Shown: positions 50,601 through 62,600 of the stretch, one piece after another
How positions within the stretch are numbered: position 1 is the first letter of the stretch
How the letters are laid out: the number at the start of each line of letters is the position of its first letter
Source of the DNA: Sinonovacula constricta
Taxonomy: Eukaryota; Mollusca; Bivalvia; Cardiida; Solecurtidae
Assembly: GCA_007844125.1 (NCBI GenBank)
Contig: CM017558.1
Coordinates: 43,378,376-43,442,375 of the forward strand
Direction of reading: 5' to 3'
Length of the DNA stretch: 64,000 nucleotides
Made by a program: the position numbers and the translations under genes
The notes under the pieces: model-generated
Told to the model about the DNA's origin: nothing
Databases searched by the model: none
Seen by the model: only the letters and a program-made list of their open reading frames with translations

Positions 50601-53600
50601 TCAGCAAGCGTCTGTTTCCCCTGAGACCAGGTGATGTGTACCATTTTGAGCTCTACACACTTCCGAAGCCAGACTTCGAACGAGACCCCAGCAACTATCG
50701 GTCCCACACTGTTGAAGTGCCTGGTGAGTATTTGTCAATATACAAGCAGTTTACTGGCTGAGTCAGTATTTTGCTATATTCCAAAAGTTTATATGAAACA
50801 TTTAACATAGGTTATACAAGTTTTCTAAACTGTTGACACACAATATACACCAAATGTCATATTCTTTGCCTCGTTAACATTAGAGTCTGTAAGTTCACTA
50901 TTGTGGTTTGTTGCAAGATGAATATGTTTCAAAGATCCAATTTTCTTAAAGGTTGGTCATACCTGACCTTTCATCTAGGTTATAATTTACCCTAACACAG
51001 GAGTCCAATGCAATGACCAATCACAGTCTTGATCTATAATGTTTGTCTAGGACTGTTCTCAGTCCTCTGTGATCTGGCTGATATTGATCTATAATGCTTG
51101 TCTAGGTCTGTTGTCAGTCCTCTGGGATCTGGCTGATATTGATCTATAATGTTTGTCTAGGACTGTTCTCAGTCCTCTGGGATCTGGCTGTTATCAATCT
51201 ATAATGCTTGTCTAGGTCTGTTATCAATCCTCTGGGATCTGGCTGATATTGATCTATGATGCTTGTCTAGGTCTGTTCTCAATCCTCTGTGATCTGGCTG
51301 ATATTGATCTATAATGCTTCTCTATGACTGTTCTCAATCCTCTGTGATCTGGCTGATATTGATCTATAATGCTTGTCTAGGTCTGTTCTCAATCCTCTGT
51401 GATCTGGCAGATATTGATCTATAATGCTTCTCTAGGACTGTTCTCAATCCTCTGTGATCTGGCAGATATTGATCTATAATGCTTCTCTAGGACTGTTCTC
51501 AGTCCTCTGTGATCTGGCAGATATTCATCTATAATGCTTGTCTAGGACTGTTCTCAGTTCTCCAGAGTCTGGCTGATATTGATCTATAATGCTTGTCTAG
51601 GCCTGTGATCTGGCAGATATTGATCTATAATGCTTGTCTAGGACTGTTCTCAGTTCTCCAGAGTCTGGCTGATATTGATCTATAATGCTTGTCTAGGCCT
51701 GTGATCTGGCAGATATTGATCTATAATGCTTGTCTAGGACTGTTCTCAGTTCTCCAGAATCTGGCTGATATTGATCTATAATGCTTCTCTAGGACTGTTC
51801 TCAATCCTCTGTGATCTGGCTGATATTGATCTATAATGTTTGTCTAGGTCTGTTCTCAATCCTCTGTGATCTGGCTGATATCAGTCTATGATGTTTGTCT
51901 AGGTCTGTTGTCAGTCCTCTGGGATCTGGCTGATATTGATCTATAATGTTTGTCTAGGACTGTTCTCAGTCCTCTGGGATCTGGCTGTTATCGATCTATA
52001 ATGCTTGTCTAGGTCTGTTATCAATCCTCTGGGATCTGGCTGTTATTGATCTATCATGCTTGTCTAGGTCTGTTCTCAATCCTCTGTGATCTGGCTGATA
52101 TTGATCTATAATGCTTCTCTATGACTGTTCTCAATCCTCTGTGATCTGGCAGATATTGATCTATAATGCTTGTCTAGGTCTGTTCTCAATCCTCTGTGAT
52201 CTGGCAGATATTGATCTATAATGCTTCTCTAGGTCTGTTCTCAATCCTCTGTGATCTGGCAGATATTCATCTATAATGCTTGTCTAGGACTGTTCTCAGT
52301 TCTCCAGAGTCTGGCTGATATTGATCTATAATGCTTGTCTAGGCCTGTGATCTGGCAGATATTGATCTATAATGCTTGTCTAGGACTGTTCTCAGTTCTC
52401 CAGAGTCTGGCTGATATTGATCTATAATGCTTGTCTAGGCCTGTTCTTAGTCCTCTGTGATCTGGCCGATATTGATCTATAATGCTTGTCTAGGACTGTT
52501 ATGGAATCTGGCTGATATTGATCTATAATGCTTGTCTAGTACTGTTATGGGATCTGGCTGATATTGATCTATAATACTTGTCTAGGACTGTTATGGGATC
52601 TGGCTGATATCGATCTGTAATGCTTGTCTAGGTCTGTTCTCAATCCTCTGTGATCTGGCAGATATTGATCGATAATGCTTGTTTAGGACTGTTCTCAGTC
52701 CTCCAGAATCTGGCTGATATTGATCTATAATGCTTGTCTAGGCCTGTTCTCAATCCTCTGTGATCTGGCAGATATTGATCTATAATGCTTGTCTAGGCCT
52801 GTTCTCAATCCTCTGTGATCTGGCAGATATTGATATATAATACTTGTCTAGGTCTGTTCTCAGTCCTCCAGAATCTGGCTGATATTAATCTGTCATGCTT
52901 GTCTAGGCCTGTTCTCAACCCTCTGTGATATGGCAGATATTGATCTATAATGCTTGTCTAGGACTGTTATGGGATCTGGCTGATATTGATCTATAATGCT
53001 TGTCTAGGACTGTTTTGCGATCTGGCTGATATCGATCTGTAATGCTTATCTAGGACTGTTATGGGATCTGGCTGATATTGATCTATACCGTAAAGTTTTA
53101 TATATAAGACGCACACAAAGATAAGACGCACCCCCTCTTCGAGGTCTAGAATCAAGGAAAAAAGCAAATTCTCAAAGACAAGACGCATCCCCGATTCACT
53201 AATCCATCTGGCCGCCATTACGAAATTCCCGCGTCGTCGCATCGCTCGATTTTACTCGAGGGAACATGTTCTAATTGTTCCGTAAATCGGTGTTTGCGCC
53301 GAGTGCTTATTATTCTCTAAGTGTCTTGAATAATACGTCGCGACTGTTTGCCTAGTGAGACCGTGTGTATTGTGTAACGTTATGACACTCTACCCCAATA
53401 TATCGTTTACACGCCAGACAGGATATTCTCGCGGCTATCCCAGCCCTACACATGAGAGAACATCCTGTATCACGCGGCAGCATGTCATAAAAACAATTAA
53501 GTTCTCGGCCTATAATTAAGTTCTCGACACATGGGACAAACACACAAATGACATTTAAAATAACAACTAAAGGCTTTTATATGTTCATTTTGGGGGACGC

Positions 53601-56600
53601 TCAAAATCCCCTTGATCATAATCCCCTTGGTTGATAAACGACATAGTGATCGAAATCCCCTCAACAGAAATGACAGGGTTATCATAATCCCCTTGGCAAA
53701 AATAAAGGGGTGGTCATAATCCCCTCAGTGGGTAGTCAAAATCCCCTCAAATAATGTGAAATGGTTGGGAAATTTCTTAAGATTTTTTTCTTATTTTTCT
53801 TTTTAGTTCAATGAATTTAAGAACCAACTGCTTCAAGAATTGCTGAAAAAAAGAGAAAAGCATACAAACAATTAAAAGGTGTATGTTTGTCACAGCCAGT
53901 TAATAATGACACCCTTTATTGATGTTATTATTGCTGAGAAAATTGTAAAATACAAACAAATAAATGATAGTTGATTATAATTAATCATTGCAATTATAGT
54001 TATATGTAACAAACAATCAATTAATCTTTGCAATGATAAACACCTTTAAAGGCAAATTTGTTGCACACTAGCTTTAGATCTTTCCAGATAATAACTTAAA
54101 ATGAGGCTATTAATTGCAGTTTGCTATCTAAAATTACTTCATCTTTGTTTTACTTAACTGCAAACTGTTATTTTGTTGGGTATATAATATGATGGCTCTC
54201 TGCAATAGACATGAATACCCAAAATGGAATTCATTACAAGTAACAAAGGTTCTCGTAAGCTTCTGTATGAAGGTTATGCCTACACAAAGAAAAATGAAAA
54301 TAAGTCCTCAATGCGGTGGGAATGCTCTCAGAGAATTGGTCTGAACTGTAAAGGTGCACTGACTACTGATTTACATGTAAGTATATAATCAATAATAATC
54401 ATTTGGTACATTTAAATTTGAATACTGATTTATATTTTATTTGAGTGTAGCTCAGTTATAATTGAGGTCATTGTTAGAATATTATTTTGGAAACAAAATT
54501 TGAAGATGAGGAACTGAACATGAGATAAACTAATATGTATCAATTGTGCAAGTTATGCCTGAATTAATTTTTTTCGTCTTATTATTTTTTTTAACCTTTG
54601 TATAGCACTCTTTTTATGTAAAGCAAAAGAGATTACATGAAAATATTAATGGAGACATAAAGCACATCATAATAAAAGTATGCATAAATCTTAATTATAA
54701 TAGGTAATTATTAATTTCAGCATGCTAACTTTATGTTCTATTTCTAGGTGTCTTCTGTCAAATCTGAAACCGCGCACAGTCATGCTCCTGACAAATTTGC
54801 AATGCAGGCAGTGAGATAAAAGCATCTGCTGAAGCTAACCGTGGTAAACCCGGACAGATAGTAACAGATAAATTATCACTGCAGCCTACAGAGGTGAGTT
54901 AATAAATAAGATTCATAGAAATCCTGTAAATTTCAAAATTGTTCTTTTTTAAATTTCAACATGCCCTGTAAAATGCACATGGGCCTTCTCATGAAATAAA
55001 CCACTTTGGAAATTTATATTAGTAAGATTACTTTTAATGATGATATTAATGATATAATGACAATACTGATGAATATGTTAAATGCCCAGAATGTACAGAC
55101 ACAAAGGCCAGACAAACAACTGTGAAATAGGAAAATGAAATAAATGAATTGAGTGCATGAAAACTGTTGCTTTATTTTTACTTCAGGTTATTGCTGCCAG
55201 TTCCGTCAAGAGTTTGAAGCAAACTGTGAGACGCGCCAAGAGAGGAACAGCACCTAAGAACCCATCAACAATCAGAGATGTTCCTGTTCCTTTCCCTGTT
55301 GAGTTTGCAAGTAATGTCATCTACGACAACGAGTCTCCAGACAACCGTATTCTCATCTTCGCCACTAATGACGGTCTTCGCCTCCTAGATAGTGCATCCA
55401 GATGGTTTATGGATGGCACCCACTCTACAGCGCCCTCTCAGTTCCAACAACTTTTTGTCATCCGTGTACCTTTAGGTGAATCCTGTGTCTCAGTTGTCTA
55501 CGCACTCCTTCCGTCAAAGCAACAGCTGGTGTATGAAGAAATGCTGACTGCCCTACTAGATGCCTGTCTGCAGCGAGGTATCCGACCTAACCCAGAGCAC
55601 ATTATGGCAGACTATGAGATAGCTATACACAATGCTGTGGGAACTGTATTGGCCAGCAACATTCATATCCAGGTAATAATATTATTATACAAGCCTTTAA
55701 CTAACTTTATATAATTCATATTCTTGTTTAATTGTTTTATAATATGTAAAAGACTATTTAAACAGCATATTAAAACCTTTTTTTTACACCATCTAGGGAT
55801 GTTTTTACCATCTAACTCAAGCTACTTGGAGAAGGGTGCAAGCAGAGGGTCTTCAGTCTGACTACAACAATGATGATGATGTGAAATCTTTCTGCGGAAA
55901 GCTTGACGGTCTGGCGTTTCTTCCATGCAGCGATGTGCAAGAAGGCTTGACGTTACTACGTGAACAGGCCCCAGATCATCTACAGTGTCTGGTTGAGTAT
56001 TTTGACTCCAACTATGTAAATGGATCCTTTCGCGCAGTCATCACTGCTAATGGAAATATGAGGTTCCGACGCTCCTCTCCAAGATTTCCTCCACCAATTT
56101 GGAATGTGCACAGTGCCACAATGACTGACCTGGACAGAACAAATAACCAGTGTGAATCTTGGAACAATGGGTTTAAGCACCTTGTTGGACATTCAAATCC
56201 TTCACTTTGGACAGTTGTGAAATGTGTTGAAAAGGATGCAAAAATGGTGGCAGCTGAAATTCTGAGATGTAATCGTGGTGAACTTCTACAGAAACGAGTG
56301 AAGAAGGCCACTAAAGCTCACCAGCAGAGACTGAAAGTTTTGTGCTCACAGTACGCAAGTGGCATTAAATCCCTTGAAGACTTCTTGGGTGCTCTGGGAC
56401 AGATTATCAGAATAAAATAATGTCGGTGCTAAGTAAATTCTGTGAATGTGCTAACATATGTAAAATGTGCTGTCAGAAAATAAATAAGAGTGAAATATTA
56501 TGTCTGGTTTTAAGCCTATGTTTCTATAGGCATGTTTCTGTCTGAAAATTACATCAGTGAGCTTTATATTAACATGAAAATGACAACATTGGAGTATTAT

Positions 56601-59600
56601 AAAGAAATTTGAGATTTAAAAAATGATATATTCGTACCATGTTTTCTTAAATTCATTGGTTAAAAAAATAGACAAATATTGATCTTTATTGTCTCCATCG
56701 CAAAAGTCTACAAAAGCATACACATTGATCCCCTAATCAGCTCCCCCTAATCAATACAATCACGGTCTCCAAATATTTTATTGCTAAAGTATACTCCATA
56801 CTCTTTCCTCTACTCAATGTAACTGCTGTTTGCAACATTTCTTTATGTAACACAATAGTTTAGCTGGAGTGACAAAAGATCAAAGGAAAAAGAATATTGA
56901 GTAAAGGGGGTTGTTTTTCACAAGTTGAGGGGATTTTGACCACCCCATCATTTTTGCCAAGGGGATTTTGACTATCCATCAAGGGGATTATGAACACCCT
57001 GTCATTTCTGTTGAGGGGATTTCGATCACTATGTCATTTTTCAACCAAGGGGATTATGATCAAGGGGATTTTGATATACACTCGTTCATTTTCACACTAT
57101 GCTATTTAAGTGACCGCTTACCAACAAATTAGTTTATGCACCTTTGTAATTACTTACGGATGATGGACGATCTATTAACATCCAAAAGAGGTGTGAAAAC
57201 TTGTCTGCGCAAATAGCCGATGCACATTTTATTGTTGTTAAGAGGGTTTTTAATTTCAACTTAAAATTTATTCGTAGTTAACATTTAAAATAAAACAAAT
57301 TTCAATTCAAAATTGATCAATTGAATAATACCATATTACTTAGACGATGATAATAACAGCGTCGTCAATGAATATGCCCGTTCCACTAAAACTCAATAAC
57401 CGTTTCCGGATTATGAAACTTCGCCGATTTTGTTAGAATAAATTTATATTTATGCAAATATCTATTGCATATTGTTGTTTTATGTATACACAAACGAATT
57501 TAAATGTCTCTTTTTATGTTTAATGTCAAATTTTAGGTAAAAACAACGTAACCTTTCCCTTAAAATAGCACAATACAGTTGTCTATGGCCGATACTATCG
57601 GCGATATTCTCTGCGGTCTGATTAGTCTTAGGGTCAATTTTGGTCTGGGAAAAAAGGGGAAAACTTAAATTCGCATGTATAAGACGCACCCCCCACTTTT
57701 TTATCATCATTTGGGGCAAAAAACTGCGTCTTATCTTTAAAACTTTACGGTAATGCTTGTCTAGGACCGTTATGGGATCTGGCTGATATTGATCTATAAT
57801 GCTTGTCTAGGACTGTTTTCAGTCCTCCAGAATCTGGCTGATATTGATCTATAATGCTTGTCTAGGTCTGTTGTCAATCCTCTGTGATCTGGCTGATATT
57901 GATCTATAATGCTTGTCTAGGTCTGTTGTCAATCCTCTGGGATCTGGCTGATATTGATCGATAATGCTTGTCTAGGACTGTTATGGGATCTGGCTGATAT
58001 TGATCTATAATGCTTGTCCAGGTCTGTTGTCAATCCTCTGGGATCTGGCTGATATTGATCGATAATGCTTGTCTAGGACTGTTATGGGATCTGGCTGATA
58101 TTGATCTATAATGCTTGTCTAGGTCTGTTATGGGATCTGGCTAATATTGATCTATAATGCTCGTCTAGGTCTGTTGTCAATCCTCTGGGATCTGGCTGAT
58201 ATTGATCTATAATGCTTGTCTAGGTCTGTTGTCAATCCTCTGTGATCTGGCTGATATTGATCTATAATGCTTGTCTAGGTCTGCTGTCAATCCTCTGAGA
58301 TCTGCCTGATATCGATCTATAATGCTTTTCTAGGACTGGTTCATGTCATCATTTACAGGCTTTTATATGAACATGATTTAATTCTTTGTTGTTGTATTTT
58401 CAGCCAATACTTCTAGCGACTGGGTTACCACAATACGTGTAAACGTGACAGATGCAGAACAGCGAGTTCTAGTGACCTTTGATTCTGCCCCAAAAGTTTA
58501 CGGGTTCACACACTATGCTGTACAGCTGTTCATTGTGGACAGTCAAACTGGAAACTTACAAATAGTGCAGACAAAAAATGTCTCGGAGATTCATGTAAGT
58601 CAGCAAGTCAACTTTTAAGGAGAGAACAAAAAATTAACATTATAATACATCTTCTACCAGCAGAGAATTTCCATCTGTGACCTGATATGATCTATGATCT
58701 GATATGAAAAGAAAGAATCCATTTCTAAGTGACTAATAAAATGTTTGGAGTTATTATCTTCTGTTTCCATTGCAGCTGCCCTGTAGCAGTATATAATGCT
58801 GACAACACTTAGGGGATAAGCTGTAAACACCTGATGAACTGTCGCACCGAGACACTTTATCACACATAGACACATTATCACACCTTAGCCACAATCACAC
58901 TTAGATACACTATCATGCATAGACACATCACACCTAGACCACTATCACACCTAGACACTTTCATACCTTGTCACTAAATTACTCCTAGACACTATCACAC
59001 CTAGACACTATCACACCTAGACACACTGTCACACCTAGACACTATATCACTCCTAGACACTATCACACCTAGACACTATATCACTCCTGGACACTATCAC
59101 ACCTAGACACACTGTCACACCTAGACACTATATCACTCCTAGACACTATCACACCTAGACACTATATCACTCCTGGACACTATCACACCTAGACACACTG
59201 TCACACCTAGACACTATATCACTCCTAGACACTATCACACCTAGACACTATATCACTCCTGGACACTATCACACCTAGACACACTGTCACACCTAGACAC
59301 TATATCACTCCTAGACACTATCACACCTAGACACTATATCTCTCCTACACACCATCACACATAGATACTATCTTATCTAGACACACTATTGTGTTTAGAT
59401 GCTCTATAGCACCTTAACACACTATCACACCTATTTATGTGACACTGTGCAAACCTTTATTGAAATTATTGAAATGTAAGCATAATATGATTTTAAGTTT
59501 TTTTTTCAAACCCTTTTCATGCTAAGCACAAATTGATCAAGATATGTCAGATAGTGTAGATCTAGATCAGCCAGCTTTCTGCTGTTATCCCTACATCTAC

Positions 59601-62600
59601 TACTATATAGCTGGTATATAGTTTCCACCCAGTATAATAGTTTGAGATTTTTTGCCTTTTTTATTATTATACATGCACTTATTTTAACCACTAGTTAGGA
59701 AACATTTGTTAAAACGTTCTCTAAATTCTCACTTATCTGCTCACAACGTGATACATAGGTAGCTTTATATTTTGTTACACCCTCAGAAACTAATAATGCA
59801 GATTCTGGTCAGAAAGTTCTCAGTAGGAGCTGCTTGATCTGGATCTACACTTATCATGGACCTGATCAACTAATGCATACACCCTGACCTCCCTCTACTT
59901 CAGAAGCTAAGAGTTTACATGCCCCTAAAAGCAACCATGTAATGTTCTACATTTACAAAAACATTCTGCTGACTGAAGTTTTAGTTTCCCTTTTAATTAA
60001 GCTTGTATATAAAAAACACTGCCATACCTTGTAAAACTTCAGGACACATGAACACTTTCCATGAGTTAGACTCACAACTCAATAAAAAACTGCTTAATCA
60101 ACTTCACTTTGTAACATCAACCATGTAAAGATTTAAAGGGAATATTTCCAATTATTGAATCTGTTTCTCCACAAATGGTTTGCTAATTCTCTCAAGGATA
60201 GATGTAACATGACCATTTGCAGTTCGGCTAGTATAAATATGGTTCAGTCCCTTAACAAATCAGTCTAAGATAAATTTTGTTTATCCAGACCAGCCAGATT
60301 CTACTCAGGCTGTCTGATCAGGATCTGCACTTTTTGCTGCTGAGTGTCTAGCAGTTGGGCTTTCTTGTCTTTTGGTGTAGTTGCAAGCGATAAGCACGGA
60401 ATTAAATACCAAAGAATTAAGTATGGGTTATTTATTACAGTAGCATGTTAAGTGTTCATTAATTAAGAGTCATGAGACGTAACAACACACCAAAATAGGG
60501 ACCTCCTCAGTTATACAGTTTTGCAGGCCTTGTCAGAGTGACCAGTTTTATTATTTATTAGCCTGCTCATTAAAAGCAGCTTTCATACACATGTTGTTGA
60601 GAGAGGTCTGTTTTATTGTTTTTACTTAGAACCCCCCCCACACACACACACACACACACATATTATTGTTGTTGTTGGTCTATATATATTTATACATTTT
60701 CAGACACTTTTGAACTTCACAGATGTTATGCCTGGAAATTATCAAATCTATGTAAGTATTGAGTATTTTTAACAATATCTTCAACATCTTCATCATTATC
60801 ACCATTATTATCATTGTCTTCATAATGTTTATCCTTATCACTGTTAGTATCAATATCATCATCACTAAACATCATCATCATTTTCATAAACAACCAAATC
60901 ATTATCATAAAACTATGACAATAACAGACTCTGATATTACTACTGCTTATTCTTTTAACTCTCTAAGCATCATAATATTTAGCATTATCATCAGTAGCAG
61001 CATCAACAACAACAGCAGCAGCAACAGCAGCCCTAATAAAATCCAAAGAAGCAACACCCTAAATAGTGCCACTCTCTGAGGTGACCTTTTAGCCCTTATA
61101 ACTGTGTTACAACAGTGACTCTTAACTTATCATGGGCAAACTTGAGATGTGTCACAACTCTTAGATATAATAAGTGTTGTTAAATGGTGTCATTTAAGTG
61201 ACAATTGTATATTCTTCCTTGTTATACTTGACTCCCTTTCTGCTCTGTTGTTCCTCTTGTCCTTACATCCAAATTTGATACTTCAAGTGTCTGCTCTCAG
61301 GAGATAAGTATAGTTGTGACAAAGATACTTATGTGCCTACAGACAACTGCAGAGGTATATACAGTCAAACCCATCTGTGGTCCTTTTTAAAAGTGTTCTG
61401 CTTAGCGAGGTGGTCCTCTAAGTGAATTCATAAATAATACTATATTATCTATTGAAAGAAAATAATGTTATATTGTATATAAATTGTATTAATATTATCT
61501 AGTGTACTTATTATGTTATAGTTTGTTTCACAAGGATAAACTTAAACATACAATAATGTACTTAGACTCATGCGAACGACTGCGGTGGTGTATATTCTTT
61601 TTCTTTTCATCTCTTTTAGTTCCATCTTTTCTCCTTCTCTAACACTCACACATACACACACAAACTCACATTAAGTTGAATTTGTTTCACAATCCCATTT
61701 ATTTTAGCACTTGCCATTGTGGTTAATTGTAGGCTAAATATTTCCTTAGGCAGATTGCTTACTGACAAGCAAATTAATTTAAAACTGTAAAAAATCCTAG
61801 TCAACAAATTTCCAGTCTTAAATCCAGTCAAGTGTGGTATGAAGCTGACATTGAAATACAAACTGTATTCAGCTGAGGTGTGATGTGAAAAAATATATTT
61901 GTGTGAATTTTAGTAGCAGAAAGTTAGTTAAACTTTACTTCAAAAGAGGTTTATATTTTTATTTAGGACAACCTGTTTGGTGATTTAAGCTTGTCTGTTT
62001 TAGGAATGATGAGAGCTCTTGTTGTCAGCCAATCAATGGTGTTGACATTAGGGTTAGGTTAAAGGCTTGTGCATAAATATTTATAATAAGTTTATATTTA
62101 TTCAAATGCAAAGATTGGAAAAAAAACATCTTATATGTCTTTCTTTTGATCATATAATGAAATATGATAGTTGTAGTGTTTAAAATTTTGTCATGGTTAA
62201 CAAAATCCTAGTACCTATACAAGCAAGTTAAAGTTGTGCTTGAGTGAACTATAATAGCTCAAACTATAAAGCTGTTGAATAGTCAGTCACACTGTTTATG
62301 TGACATCTCTTGTTTCAAGAATATGTTACTATTATAAGGGCTGTGCAATAAATGCCTTTTATCAAATGTCAAATTTGCATAACTTTTTTTCAAGATTAGC
62401 TCAGACTCTTTAGAACAAACTTCTGCAAGGTCTTAAGTAATTTGTTCATTGTTAAAATGCCATGTCTGCATGGTTGTGATATCAGTCAACAGTAAATGTG
62501 TTAACATAAGTGAAATGTTTCATAGGGGTATATATGGGCATATAACCAATTAAAAACAGCAGGTACTATCATCAAACTTGTTGAGTACTGACTCCATCTC

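Larger units (their letters stand above)
54224..56420 (+). pseudogene. FLYWCH-MULE transposase gene, four exons, one frameshift
   Basis: Exons 54224-54376, 54748-54893, 55187-55672 and 55797-56420 all have AG/GT borders. Exon 1 and the start of exon 2 form a FLYWCH zinc finger (GYAY..., WECSQ...NC, HSH). Exons 3-4 hold the MULE catalytic domain: first Asp in WFMDGTH, second in MADYEIA, the GCFYHLTQ motif, and Glu in NNQCESWNNGF. The intact product would be about 470 residues. In exon 2 the frame meets TAA at 54817; the expected frame resumes one base out of step (AGT GAG ATA AAA GCA from 54810). This is either a one-base indel or a sequencing error. Everything else looks functional. Confidence 0.85.
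53592..57083 (+). mobile_element. Mutator-like (MULE) DNA transposon with FLYWCH transposase
   Basis: Flanked by the 9-bp direct repeat GTTCATTTT (53583-53591 and 57084-57092), the size expected for the Mutator superfamily. Long TIRs are made of repeated aaatcccct motifs (see separate entries). It contains a four-exon transposase gene with a FLYWCH zinc finger and MULE catalytic domain. The length is 3492 bp. It sits inside the TA-flanked TIR element, hence is the youngest insertion of the three layers. Confidence 0.92.
53088..57750. mobile_element. TIR transposon (pogo/Tigger-like ends), TA target site, split by a MULE
   Basis: The left end CCGTAAAGTTTTATATATAA and the right end, read inversely, CCGTAAAGTTTTAAAGATAA share about 20 bp and continue with gacgc. 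ataagacgcacccccc motifs recur inside both ends. The interrupted minisatellite reads gatctaTA|element|TAatgcttg, so TA is the target duplication. Ends with ataagacgca motifs are typical of pogo/Tigger-like elements (inference). Without the nested MULE it is about 1.16 kb and carries no recognisable transposase, so it is non-autonomous. Confidence 0.82.

Noticed and set aside
52991..53242. Minus-strand 83-codon open frame at the end of the TIR transposon
   Set aside because: Crosses the transposon/minisatellite boundary, so it cannot be an ancestral coding sequence of either.
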